NCBI RefSeq assembly: GCF_016865235.1
Contig: NZ_CP064030.1
Coordinates: 4,526,001 to 4,590,000, forward strand
DNA length: 64,000 nucleotides
From: Dyella caseinilytica
GTDB taxonomy: Bacteria > Pseudomonadota > Gammaproteobacteria > Xanthomonadales > Rhodanobacteraceae
Direction: 5' to 3'
The notes beneath the pieces were generated by a model. It did no database searches. It was not told the DNA's origin and saw only the letters and a program-made list of their open reading frames with translations. Shown piece after piece: positions 11,224 through 18,191 of this stretch. Position 1 is the stretch's first letter, and each line of letters opens with the position of its first letter. A program made the translations under genes and the position numbers.

Positions 11224-11261
11224 CCGCCTGTCATCCCAGCTTTCGCCGGGATGACAGGCGG
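11224..11261. repeat. GTCATCCC-family palindrome
   Basis: Two 14-bp arms (CCGCCTGTCATCCC and its complement) flank a 10-nt loop. The core is related to the palindromes at 12506-12583, 31581-31620 and 55004-55031. It may act as a transcript end or be a non-autonomous repeat; the sequence does not decide between these. Confidence 0.75.
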
Positions 11262-11366
11262 AGGCATTACGCCAATTCATTCATCGCTCGTGCGGTGCAA
11301 AGCCACTGGGCCCCGGCCTTCGCCGGGGCGACGGATTCATTGAATATTCGCCACTAACTGTGACGA

Positions 11367-11729
11367 TTAATGCGCACCCACAGGCACACCCAGCAAAGGC
11401 ATGGGCGCCAGCGGCGGCGGGCGTTGCGGGTAGACAGATTTGCCCAGGTTGTTGCCCATGCGAATGCTGAGCGCGGAGAAGTTGAATTGCCCCAGCTGCT
11501 GGTTGCTTGGCGCGTGCGTTACCGCATCAAGTTGCGGCTGCGGACCGGGAGCAGTGTTGGCGGACGCGCCCAGTTGCTGATTGAGACACGCGTAGGACAA
11601 GGCCGGATGATCGTTGACAGCGACATCAACGCAAGATGAAGCCTGGCCTGTGGTGTGGATCGATGTCTGCGCCAACAGCGGCGCAGACATCAGGTACAAA
11701 CTGCTGATCAGAAGAACGGATGCTCGCAT
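11367..11729 (-). CDS. small secreted Cys-containing protein of the TPS locus
   Basis: This 120-aa protein has a clear signal peptide (a hydrophobic core ending in APLLAQ, residues 1-21). A short mature part carries two cysteines (SSCVDVAV and YACLNQQL, near residues 33 and 48) that could form a disulfide in the periplasm. The C-terminal half is Pro-rich and contains NFSALSIRMGNNLGKSVYP. I do not recognise a domain. It starts 32 nt after the Skp-like gene and is probably cotranscribed with it, directly before tpsA. A periplasmic or surface accessory role in exoprotein secretion is inference from context only. Confidence 0.7.
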   Translation of the reverse strand: MRASVLLISSLYLMSAPLLAQTSIHTTGQASSCVDVAVNDHPALSYACLNQQLGASANTAPGPQPQLDAVTHAPSNQQLGQFNFSALSIRMGNNLGKSVYPQRPPPLAPMPLLGVPVGAH

Positions 11730-11761
11730 GACACGCTCATCCTCCTGCTGTGATGGAATGA

Positions 11762-12373
11762 TTATGGCGTGCTGCCGGTATTGGCGGCAGGTGCCGGTTC
11801 CAGGTTGAACGAGATGGTGGTGATCTTCGCATCCAGGCTCTGCACCACGGCCGGTGTCAGGTCGTTGGTCATGTTGCCGCCCAGCACTGCGTTGCGATCA
11901 AACAACACACCGCAGTTCTTGCTGTTGTACACGCTGACGATCACCGGCTGCGCGTACTGCGCAATCTGGTCCAACGCCTTCGCGCGCGTAGCTTCCAGCT
12001 GACGACCCTTGGTCTGCTGGTCGGCCTGCACCTGCTGCATGCGCTGGCCGAGCGCTTGTTCCTGCGACTGACGCTGATCGGCAGAGAGCGAAGCGGCCTT
12101 GGCGCGATAAGCTTGCACGTCGGCATCAAGCGGCTTGCGCTCGGCATCGATCTGACTCTGCGCCTGCTCGGCGAGCTGCTTGAGACGCGCGGTAGCGGCC
12201 TGGCCAACCTTGGCATTGGCGAAGATCGCTTCACGCGACAGGTAGCAGACGCCGGATACGGCAGGGCCGTTCAAAGGCATGCTGCTGGTGCTGGCCTGGG
12301 CGTGGACGGCGGTGCTGGACGCGCCCGCCAGGGCAACGGCTGCCACAGCCATGAGAGTTCGATCGATACGCAT
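11762..12373 (-). CDS. OmpH/Skp-like periplasmic chaperone
   Basis: This 203-aa protein starts at ATG 12373, with AAAGGAA at proper spacing. A signal peptide ends near VHAQA (residue ~26). The mature protein resembles OmpH/Skp: a short N-terminal strand (GVCYLSREAIFANAKVGQAA), a long charged Gln/Ala-rich coiled-coil arm (about residues 60-140), and a returning strand segment (IVSVYNSKNCGVLFDRNAVL). The Skp family holds unfolded outer-membrane or autotransporter-like proteins in the periplasm. It carries two Cys, one in each end segment, which may pair. The general Skp gene normally sits beside bamA, so a copy in this locus suggests a dedicated chaperone for TpsA or the porin (inference). Upstream in-frame codons run through a dispersed repeat and were rejected as part of the protein. 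Confidence 0.85.
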   Translation of the reverse strand: MRIDRTLMAVAAVALAGASSTAVHAQASTSSMPLNGPAVSGVCYLSREAIFANAKVGQAATARLKQLAEQAQSQIDAERKPLDADVQAYRAKAASLSADQRQSQEQALGQRMQQVQADQQTKGRQLEATRAKALDQIAQYAQPVIVSVYNSKNCGVLFDRNAVLGGNMTNDLTPAVVQSLDAKITTISFNLEPAPAANTGSTP

Positions 12374-12505
12374 GGTGATTCCTTTACTGGGTGAAGTGCG
12401 AAATGAATAAGATCGCACTAATGCTGTCGTTTTGCATCGGGCGCGCGGCTTTATGCCTTTCTCCCTCCCTGCGGGGCTCGACATGCCCCCTACGCTTTGT
12501 GCGCC

Positions 12506-12583
12506 GTCATTCCCGCGAAAGCGGGAATCCATGGTCGCTTTTAACGCCAGAGCCACATGGATTCCCGCTTTCGCGGGAATGAC
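12506..12583. repeat. head-to-head pair of GTCATTCCCGC palindromes
   Basis: GTCATTCCCGCGAAAGCGGGAATCC at 12506-12530 and its reverse complement at 12559-12583 face each other across about 28 nt. Each copy is itself a hairpin. The pair sits in the 298-bp gap between the coiled-coil and Skp-like genes and may mark a transcript boundary within the locus. No gene was seen in this gap. Confidence 0.85.
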
Positions 12584-12671
12584 GACAGGGCAGGATTGAG
12601 ACTATTCGCAGCGAACAACCTTTTTCGAGCCACAAAAATGGTCGTGTTCGCCTCCGGGAGCAAACCGGCCA

Positions 12672-13298
12672 TCACGGCTTCTTCACACTTGCCGCCCGCG
12701 GGTCATAGCGCTGCTCATACAGCTTGTCGCCATAGGCTTGCGCCGCGTTTTCCAGCTTGACCCGCTCGGATGCCGCAAACGGCTCGCGGCTGGCGAGCAC
12801 GGTGCCGAGACCTATGTGGCTGTAGGCATCGAGTATCTCGCTGCCGATCGTGTACAGCTGCTGGTTCTTGGCGGCGCAGGTGCCAACCTGGGCCTGTGCG
12901 GTGTTGAGCTGGGTGGCCAGGTCGGTGCCGTGTTCTTCCTGATCACGCTCTTTGGCGTTGGCGTCGGCGACCTGTTTCTGCAGCTGCTGCACCTGGGCCT
13001 GAGCCTGCTCATGAGCGGCGCGTTCGGATGCCAATGCCGACGCATCCTGCGATGTGCTGGCGTTGTTCTTGGCCAACTGCGCCTTGGCATCGTCGAGCGC
13101 TTTACGTGCAGCATCACGCTCCTGCTCCAGTTGCGCTTTCTGCGCCTGCCATTGCGCCTGTTGGCCTTGCAGATCCTGCAGCTGGCTGCGCACGTCGGCC
13201 AGTTGCGAGCGTAACTGTTCTTCCAGTGTCTGCGCGCTGGCGTGCGTGGCCACCAACAACGAACACAGGATGGCGGCGGTGATCAGTAAACGTTTCAT
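12672..13298 (-). CDS. periplasmic coiled-coil protein
   Basis: This 208-aa protein starts at ATG 13298 with GAGGG upstream. The signal peptide MKRLLITAAILCSLLVATHASAQ ends near residue 23. It is followed by about 115 residues of heptad-rich Gln/Ala/Leu sequence (EEQLRSQLADVRSQLQDLQ and similar), a clear long coiled coil. The C-terminal 60 residues (YTIGSEILDAYSHIGLGTVL, then ERVKLENAAQAYGDKLYEQ) look compact and helical. A single Cys precedes this end part. No family name is certain. The gene starts 10 nt after the porin stop, so the two are almost surely cotranslated from one message. A scaffold or chaperone role beside the porin and ExbB/D/TonB proteins is inferred from the genomic context. 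Confidence 0.85.
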   Translation of the reverse strand: MKRLLITAAILCSLLVATHASAQTLEEQLRSQLADVRSQLQDLQGQQAQWQAQKAQLEQERDAARKALDDAKAQLAKNNASTSQDASALASERAAHEQAQAQVQQLQKQVADANAKERDQEEHGTDLATQLNTAQAQVGTCAAKNQQLYTIGSEILDAYSHIGLGTVLASREPFAASERVKLENAAQAYGDKLYEQRYDPRAASVKKP

Positions 13299-13308
13299 CG
13301 CAAAGCCC

Positions 13309-15204
13309 TCAGAACTTGGTGCTGATCTCGAACTGGACGATGTCGAGGGTGAACGGCGGTCCGTAGACCTGCTTGGCGCCGTAGTAGCGCGCCGACACCC
13401 AGGTACGATCCGCAATGCCGTAGTCGGCGCTGAAGATGAAGCCCTTGGCATTGGTGCCGCCGAGATGGAAGTTCTGATCGGTGAGGCCATCGAGCGTCGC
13501 GTCAGGCTGCAGGTACTTGTAACCGAGTGCGATATTCCATTCGTTGGCGGCCATCGGATGCGGATTGCCGATGATGCCGCGCAGCAGCCAGCCGACCGGG
13601 CCGCTCTTGTAGGGGCCGGTGGTAGCTTCGCCAGTGGTGCTGGTGCTGCCCTGATAGTTGTTCACCGGAACACCCAGGCCATCCGGATAACGGTCGAATG
13701 CGTCGCGCGTGCTGTAGGCCATGTTGCGTTCGTATTCGGCCTGGATCTCCATCGGCGTCTCGCCAATCTTGAAATCGATCTTATTGGTCAGATCCGCGAC
13801 GTGATAGTTGTACGACAGGCCCACGAACTGCGGCTGCGCATAGTTGTCCGGCGACGACGTACTGGGAATGATGTCGCGCAGCAGGAACACCGTATTGCCC
13901 CATTGCATATAGTCAGGCGCGGTATCGTCGGTGCTGCAGTAATTTTGGCCGGTGGTGGCGAGGTAGCACGGCGCGGAAAGCTGCCCCTGCATGTGGTCGA
14001 AGAAGTAGTAGGCCAGCGCAACCTTCCAGGTCGCGTCGTTGGCGAACCGCCACTGAAGGCCGAATTGCGCAGCACTCAGCCAGTTGTCGCCGGCGGAATA
14101 TTTGGCGGTGCTGTAAGAATCGGTGGGGGCGTTGTTACTGGTGTACTGGATCGGAACCTCGCTCAAGGTCGCGAAAGCCTTCAAGTTGTCGGAGAACGGC
14201 AGATCACCATGGGCGGCGACACCGTCGAAATTCAGCTCAGGCGCAAAGATCAGGTCGGTGACCATAAACGGATCAGGCATGCGGCCGGCCGTGAGCGAAA
14301 AATTCGAATTCGGCTGCCAGCGGATCCACGCCTCATTCAACCAGATGTCTTTCTTTTCCAAACCACCACCGAGCGTCTGCGTGGTCGACACCGGGTTGTC
14401 GTCATCGCCAGAAGCGAGGGCCACACCCGTCGTGATGGTGTCGCCGAGCTTCACATGCATACCGATATGCGCCTGCAGGCGCAGCATGTTCGGGCGGTTC
14501 TCTGTCGAATTGAGAATCGGAGGGAGCTGGCCCGACGTGATGCTATTGATGTCATACGGACCGGTTTGGTTGAGCTGGGCGTAGTTAATGAAGTCGTCGG
14601 CATTTTTACGGCTGTAGAGCCACGACTCATCGCGCACATGCACATCGCCGTACCAAGTGATGCGGTCAAGCCAATCGGGCAACGCATTGGGTTCGGCCCA
14701 ATGTTCGTTCTTGGCTTGTGCGATCACTTCCTGCTTTACCTGATCGCGAATTTCATTGCGCACACTTTGCGGTACATAGGTGACGCGCACATCGCCCGGT
14801 TTCGCACCATCGGCAATAGTGGGCACAGCAGCGGGCTGCGCGGCGGCGGCTTGTGCCTGCGCGGCTTCGGCGTTGGCCTGCGAAAGCAGACCATCAGCCT
14901 CGGACTGCGTGATCAAACCTTTCTTCACCATCAAGTGGATCAGGTTGATGGTGGCGTTCGGCGAGGGCGCAGCATCCTGCGCGAACGCGTTGCCGCCCAG
15001 CATTAAGGCAACGGCCATACACAACATCTTCAAGCGAGGTGCGCTCTGTGCCCGACTCCCTCTCCCCTCCGGGGAGAGGGTTGGGGTGAGGGGCTGCACT
15101 GGCCAGGCACCCTCGCAAGTGCGACCCCTCACCCTAGCCCTCTCCCCGGAGGGGAGAGGGGACAGATCCGCTGCACCCTGCAAACTTACGGTTGGCGACT
15201 TCAT
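13309..15204 (-). CDS. outer membrane porin (Porin_5-like) with repeat-extended N-terminus
   Basis: This 631-aa protein begins at ATG 15204 with GGAG upstream. It resembles the family annotated 'putative porin' (Porin_5). There is a periplasmic helical part after the signal peptide (LIHLMVKKGLITQSEADGLL, then EIRDQVKQEVIAQAKNE), and then a beta-barrel of alternating strands from about residue 155 (WYGDVHVRDESWLY) to a terminal aromatic strand ending STKF. The odd part is residues 12-55, translated from a palindromic repeat pair. The usual signal peptide core (MLCMAVALMLGGNAFAQ) begins only at residue 60, an in-frame ATG at 15027. Translation may therefore start at 15027, but that ATG has no good ribosome site. 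Position after tonB and 10 nt before the coiled-coil gene suggests a role in the TPS system or in uptake powered by its TonB complex. Confidence 0.88.
   Translation of the reverse strand: MKSPTVSLQGAADLSPLPSGERARVRGRTCEGAWPVQPLTPTLSPEGRGSRAQSAPRLKMLCMAVALMLGGNAFAQDAAPSPNATINLIHLMVKKGLITQSEADGLLSQANAEAAQAQAAAAQPAAVPTIADGAKPGDVRVTYVPQSVRNEIRDQVKQEVIAQAKNEHWAEPNALPDWLDRITWYGDVHVRDESWLYSRKNADDFINYAQLNQTGPYDINSITSGQLPPILNSTENRPNMLRLQAHIGMHVKLGDTITTGVALASGDDDNPVSTTQTLGGGLEKKDIWLNEAWIRWQPNSNFSLTAGRMPDPFMVTDLIFAPELNFDGVAAHGDLPFSDNLKAFATLSEVPIQYTSNNAPTDSYSTAKYSAGDNWLSAAQFGLQWRFANDATWKVALAYYFFDHMQGQLSAPCYLATTGQNYCSTDDTAPDYMQWGNTVFLLRDIIPSTSSPDNYAQPQFVGLSYNYHVADLTNKIDFKIGETPMEIQAEYERNMAYSTRDAFDRYPDGLGVPVNNYQGSTSTTGEATTGPYKSGPVGWLLRGIIGNPHPMAANEWNIALGYKYLQPDATLDGLTDQNFHLGGTNAKGFIFSADYGIADRTWVSARYYGAKQVYGPPFTLDIVQFEISTKF
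15058..15160. repeat. CCCTCTCCCC repeat pair inserted in the porin signal-peptide region
   Basis: Two inverted copies of CCCTCTCCCCTCCGGGGAG followed by AGGG and a GGTGAGGGG-type tail lie at 15058-15093 and 15124-15160, about 30 nt apart. The total insertion length keeps the porin frame open. The same inverted-pair arrangement occurs at 56612-56744. These are non-coding interspersed repeats by appearance; no transposase is adjacent. Confidence 0.85.
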
Positions 15205-15230
15205 TCCATTCTCCAAATCATTTCGATAAT

Positions 15231-15902
15231 TCAGCCGGGTCGATAACCGCGCATGGCGACGCGAACCGGCATGCCTAATCTCGGGGGTGGTGGCGTGTCG
15301 ACGCGTACGGTGCGCAACACTTCAATCAAGGCTTGGTCCGTGCTTTGCGAACCGCTGGAATTGACCAGCTCCGCGCGCGTCACTTCGCCGACCGCCGACA
15401 GCCACAGATTCACGCGCACATTGAAGACCAGGCGACGCGTGCGGTCGTCATGCTGGATGGCTTCCTGCAGCGCGAAGCTCAGATACTGCTCGTACGATCC
15501 ACCACCGCCGCCACCACCGCTGCCCACCATGCCGCCACCTTCGCCGGCGCCGATGTTGAACGAGTCGTTGCCGGCTTGTGCAGGACCATTGATGGTGATC
15601 TGCTTGGCAAGATCCGGCGCCTGTTTCGGTGACTCGACCGGCTTCACCGGTTCGGCCGGTTTGGGAATGTCTTCTTTGACGACCTCTTCCTTCTTCGGCT
15701 CCGGCGGCTTTTCTTTCGGCGGCGGAGGTGGCGGCGGCAACGGCGTGATGGTGGCAATGCGCGGCGCTGAGCGGCGTACGCCCACTTCGTGCCCTGCCAG
15801 CATCCAGATCAGCCATGCAGCCGCGAGCACCACCAACACGGCGATGATGCGTCCGCGCCATCGCCGCCATCGGGTCTCGTCTGTGTAACCGGGCTCGAAC
15901 AT
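15231..15902 (-). CDS. tonB: TonB-family energy transducer of the TPS locus
   Basis: This 223-aa protein has the TonB layout. A short cytoplasmic N-terminus precedes one membrane segment (IIAVLVVLAAAWLIWMLAG, residues ~19-37). Then comes a Pro/Lys/Glu-rich periplasmic spacer (PPPPPPPKEKPPEPKKEE, residues ~55-95), a Gly-rich linker (GGGMVGSGGGGGGG), and a C-terminal TonB-like domain (residues ~140-223, with NVRVNLWLSAVGEVTRAEL and VDTPPPPRLGMPVRVAM). The usual YP box of TonB domains is not evident. It starts 19 nt after exbD and is followed by the porin. With the adjacent ExbB and ExbD it should pass proton-motive energy to an outer membrane partner; here TpsB, the porin or the STN-domain signalling protein are the nearby candidates (inference). 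Confidence 0.88.
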   Translation of the reverse strand: MFEPGYTDETRWRRWRGRIIAVLVVLAAAWLIWMLAGHEVGVRRSAPRIATITPLPPPPPPPKEKPPEPKKEEVVKEDIPKPAEPVKPVESPKQAPDLAKQITINGPAQAGNDSFNIGAGEGGGMVGSGGGGGGGSYEQYLSFALQEAIQHDDRTRRLVFNVRVNLWLSAVGEVTRAELVNSSGSQSTDQALIEVLRTVRVDTPPPPRLGMPVRVAMRGYRPG

Positions 15903-15921
15903 TGCGCGGCGCTCCGGTCCG

Positions 15922-16326
15922 TCAGGTGGGCTGCTTGCCGGTCACCAGACCGACTTGCGTGAGATCGAGACGCCTCAGCAGATCCAGAATGTCGATGACT
16001 TTCTGGTACTGCACATTCGAATCGCCTTTGACGATCACCGGAAAATCCGGCGTCAACGCTTTCTGCTGGCGCAGGCGCTGCTCCAGTTCGCCGATCGTCA
16101 CCGGAAACGCATCCAGGAAAATCTGCCCGGTGTCGGACACGGTGATGGCCTTGGTTAGCGGCTTGGCCAAACTGACCGACGCACTCGCCTTGGGCAGGTT
16201 CACTTTCACGCCCTGCACCGCCGCGGTGGTCATGATGATGAAGATCACCAGCAGCACGTACGCCAGGTCCAACATCGGCGTGATGTTGATGTCGTCGTAG
16301 GGCTTTTCTTCGTCATGAACCTGCAT
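15922..16326 (-). CDS. exbD: ExbD/TolR biopolymer transport protein
   Basis: This 134-aa protein has the ExbD architecture: a short cytoplasmic N-terminus with DDINITPMLDLAYVLLVIF, in which the aspartate of PMLDLAYV (residue 20) is the conserved proton-pathway residue in the single membrane helix. The C-terminal periplasmic domain is about 85 residues (VIVKGDSNVQYQKVIDILDL). It overlaps the end of the exbB-like gene by 14 nt, indicating coupled translation, and precedes tonB by 19 nt. Length is normal for the family. It should form the ion-driven motor with the ExbB-like protein. Confidence 0.93.
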   Translation of the reverse strand: MQVHDEEKPYDDINITPMLDLAYVLLVIFIIMTTAAVQGVKVNLPKASASVSLAKPLTKAITVSDTGQIFLDAFPVTIGELEQRLRQQKALTPDFPVIVKGDSNVQYQKVIDILDLLRRLDLTQVGLVTGKQPT

Positions 16327-18151
16327 GGCGCACCTCGCGTGCCTCGGTCGACGATTGATCGACCGGACGATGCAGCTCAGCCAGACGGGTGACGAATTCG
16401 TCGACGAACACCTGCATGTTCGCCGTCACCGACTTGTTGCGAGTCAATAGGTAGTTGTAGCCAAACAGTGCGGGAATCGCGACGAACAAACCCGCTACGG
16501 TGGCAAGCAATGCGGCGGAGATACCTGGCGCAATGGCGTTGATGTTGACGTCGCCCGCCGCTGCAATCGCGGCGAAGGTGATCATCACGCCCACCACGGT
16601 ACCGAGCAGGCCGAGGAAGGGGCCGCCTGAGATCGCGATGGTCAGCATCACCATCGAGCGCGATAGGGCCTGGTTCTCGCGCACCAAGGTCGAATCCATC
16701 ACGGCGCGAATCGCCTCGATCGATTCAGAGGCAATCACCATGTGACCGTGCGTATCGCGACGTCGCCAGACTTCCTTGGCGCCTGTTTCATAGAGTCGGT
16801 ACAGCGAAGAGCCGGCCAGTTCCTGCCTGATCGCCGGTGACACGTCGTTGCCGGACAACCCAAGCAGGTTGGCGCCCAGATCGCGATAGCGGCGGATGAA
16901 ACGTTCATTGGCTGACGAGACTGCCGACACATAACTGCCGCGCTGCCACATCACCCACCAGGAGATCAGGGCCATGATCATCAATGCCCCGATGACCACC
17001 CACGCATCCACCGTGACCGACTTGACGATGATGCCGAAGTAGCCGAAGCCAAAGCCGGATTTCTTCTCGTCTTCGCCGTAGGCGATCAATTTCGATTCGG
17101 CACCCTGCGACAAGGCGTCAGCAGCGATGACCGTGGCCGAACGCGCTACACGTGACAGACGCAGTTCGTCCATCTGGCCGACGAACGATGCAAACGGCAC
17201 GGCGGCGCCCGTGGTTCCGGCGATGTCGCCACCTACCGTGGCGCTCCCGCTCAATGCAGGCAATGCAGCGGCGACGTTGGCGTACGGACGGCCATCCACA
17301 TACAACGCGATCTGACCGTTCGATGCAGTCACCGCCAGATGCGTCCACTGCCCGGCCTTCAACGGTTGACCGGCGGTCGTGCGCAGCGGCTTGTCACCGC
17401 CATCCACTTCGACGAACGGCGCACCGCCATCGATGCCGATAAGCAAGGCCTTGCCATCCTGACGATGACCGTAGATCAGTGTCGGCGTGGTCGGCAGCGC
17501 ATCCAGCTTGATCCAGGCGCTGAAGGTGAAGCTGCCGCCATCCTTGATATCCAGCGAGGAACTCGTCGGCAGTGTCAGCACGGTCGAACCGTCGAAACGC
17601 GCCGCGCTGCCTGCAATGCCACCATCCACCGTGCGCAATGCACCGCTTACCGCGTTGTTGCCGTAGGCAGTCGCGTCTTTCGGCGGCTGGCCACTGGCTT
17701 CATCGAAGTGATAGACCAGGGTGTAGTCGGCGTCGAAGGTCGCCGGACCGCTGCTGAGCGCCGGTGCCTTGCTGTTGCCGTAGTACATCCAGATGGTTTG
17801 CTGGCCGCTTGCTGGCAGGTCTTGCACATCCAGCCAGATCTGCGCGACGCCCATGACCGGATCGAAGCTCTCGATCTGATAGTTCAGCGGCGTCTTGCCG
17901 TCGCTACCGATAAAGCGCAGATCGTCACCGGTCTTGCTGATGCCGTCGAACTGGAAGTTGCCCGGATGCAGGCGGATCAACAACGGCATGCGTCCCGCCG
18001 AGTCCGCGATGTTGGCACCCTTGCTGGTGGTATCCAGCGTAATGGGCTTGCGGTACGACCAGTCGTCGTTCCACCACGAGGCCTCGGCCGCTCCGCTTAG
18101 TCGCGGCAGCAGCAGGAGGCACAGTGCGCATACATAGATGAAATACCGCAT
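16313..18151 (-). CDS. ExbB/MotA/TolQ-like proton channel fused to DUF2341 and LamG-like periplasmic domains
   Basis: This 612-aa protein starts at ATG 18151 (in-frame codons upstream lack a signal). A signal peptide (residues 1-22) leads to a DUF2341 region (SWWNDDWSYRKPITLD through WMYYGNSKAP, ~25-130). A concanavalin-A/LamG-like domain follows (LVYHFDEASGQPPKDATAYG to GQMDELRLSRVAR, ~145-348). After one membrane helix (~383-402) there is a cytoplasmic stretch and a MotA/TolQ/ExbB domain (~430-590) with GGPFLGLLGTVVGVMITF and PGISAALLATVAGLFVAIPA. Ordinary ExbB is about 240 aa, so this one carries a large periplasmic carbohydrate-binding-like module on the motor subunit. It follows tpsB by 40 nt and overlaps exbD. 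The likely role is channel subunit of a TPS-dedicated ExbBD-TonB complex that may sense or contact a glycan or protein ligand in the periplasm (inference). Confidence 0.9.
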   Translation of the reverse strand: MRYFIYVCALCLLLLPRLSGAAEASWWNDDWSYRKPITLDTTSKGANIADSAGRMPLLIRLHPGNFQFDGISKTGDDLRFIGSDGKTPLNYQIESFDPVMGVAQIWLDVQDLPASGQQTIWMYYGNSKAPALSSGPATFDADYTLVYHFDEASGQPPKDATAYGNNAVSGALRTVDGGIAGSAARFDGSTVLTLPTSSSLDIKDGGSFTFSAWIKLDALPTTPTLIYGHRQDGKALLIGIDGGAPFVEVDGGDKPLRTTAGQPLKAGQWTHLAVTASNGQIALYVDGRPYANVAAALPALSGSATVGGDIAGTTGAAVPFASFVGQMDELRLSRVARSATVIAADALSQGAESKLIAYGEDEKKSGFGFGYFGIIVKSVTVDAWVVIGALMIMALISWWVMWQRGSYVSAVSSANERFIRRYRDLGANLLGLSGNDVSPAIRQELAGSSLYRLYETGAKEVWRRRDTHGHMVIASESIEAIRAVMDSTLVRENQALSRSMVMLTIAISGGPFLGLLGTVVGVMITFAAIAAAGDVNINAIAPGISAALLATVAGLFVAIPALFGYNYLLTRNKSVTANMQVFVDEFVTRLAELHRPVDQSSTEAREVRHAGS

Positions 18152-18191
18152 TGTCGTTGAACCCCTATCTGGAAATGTGGCCCGCGCCGCG

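Larger units (their letters stand above)
11013..11366. other. intergenic leader of tpsA with promoter-like motif and palindromes
   Basis: This 354-bp gap lies between the small secreted-protein gene and tpsA. It holds the conserved promoter-like motif at 11066-11116, a 14-bp-arm palindrome at 11224-11261 and a weaker GC-rich palindrome near 11308-11334. I saw no convincing gene in it on either strand. The motif lies about 55 nt upstream of the GTG start, which fits a dedicated tpsA promoter. The palindromes belong to the dispersed GTCATCCC repeat family and could end transcripts coming from upstream genes. Confidence 0.6.

Noticed and set aside
12374..12556. N-terminal extension of the Skp-like protein
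   Set aside because: It consists of a translated dispersed repeat; the ATG at 12373 has a good ribosome site and a proper signal peptide.
13054..15006. 650-codon plus-strand open frame across the porin and coiled-coil genes
   Set aside because: Antisense shadow of two well-supported minus-strand genes; sequence is low-information Arg/Val/Gly without any recognisable domain.
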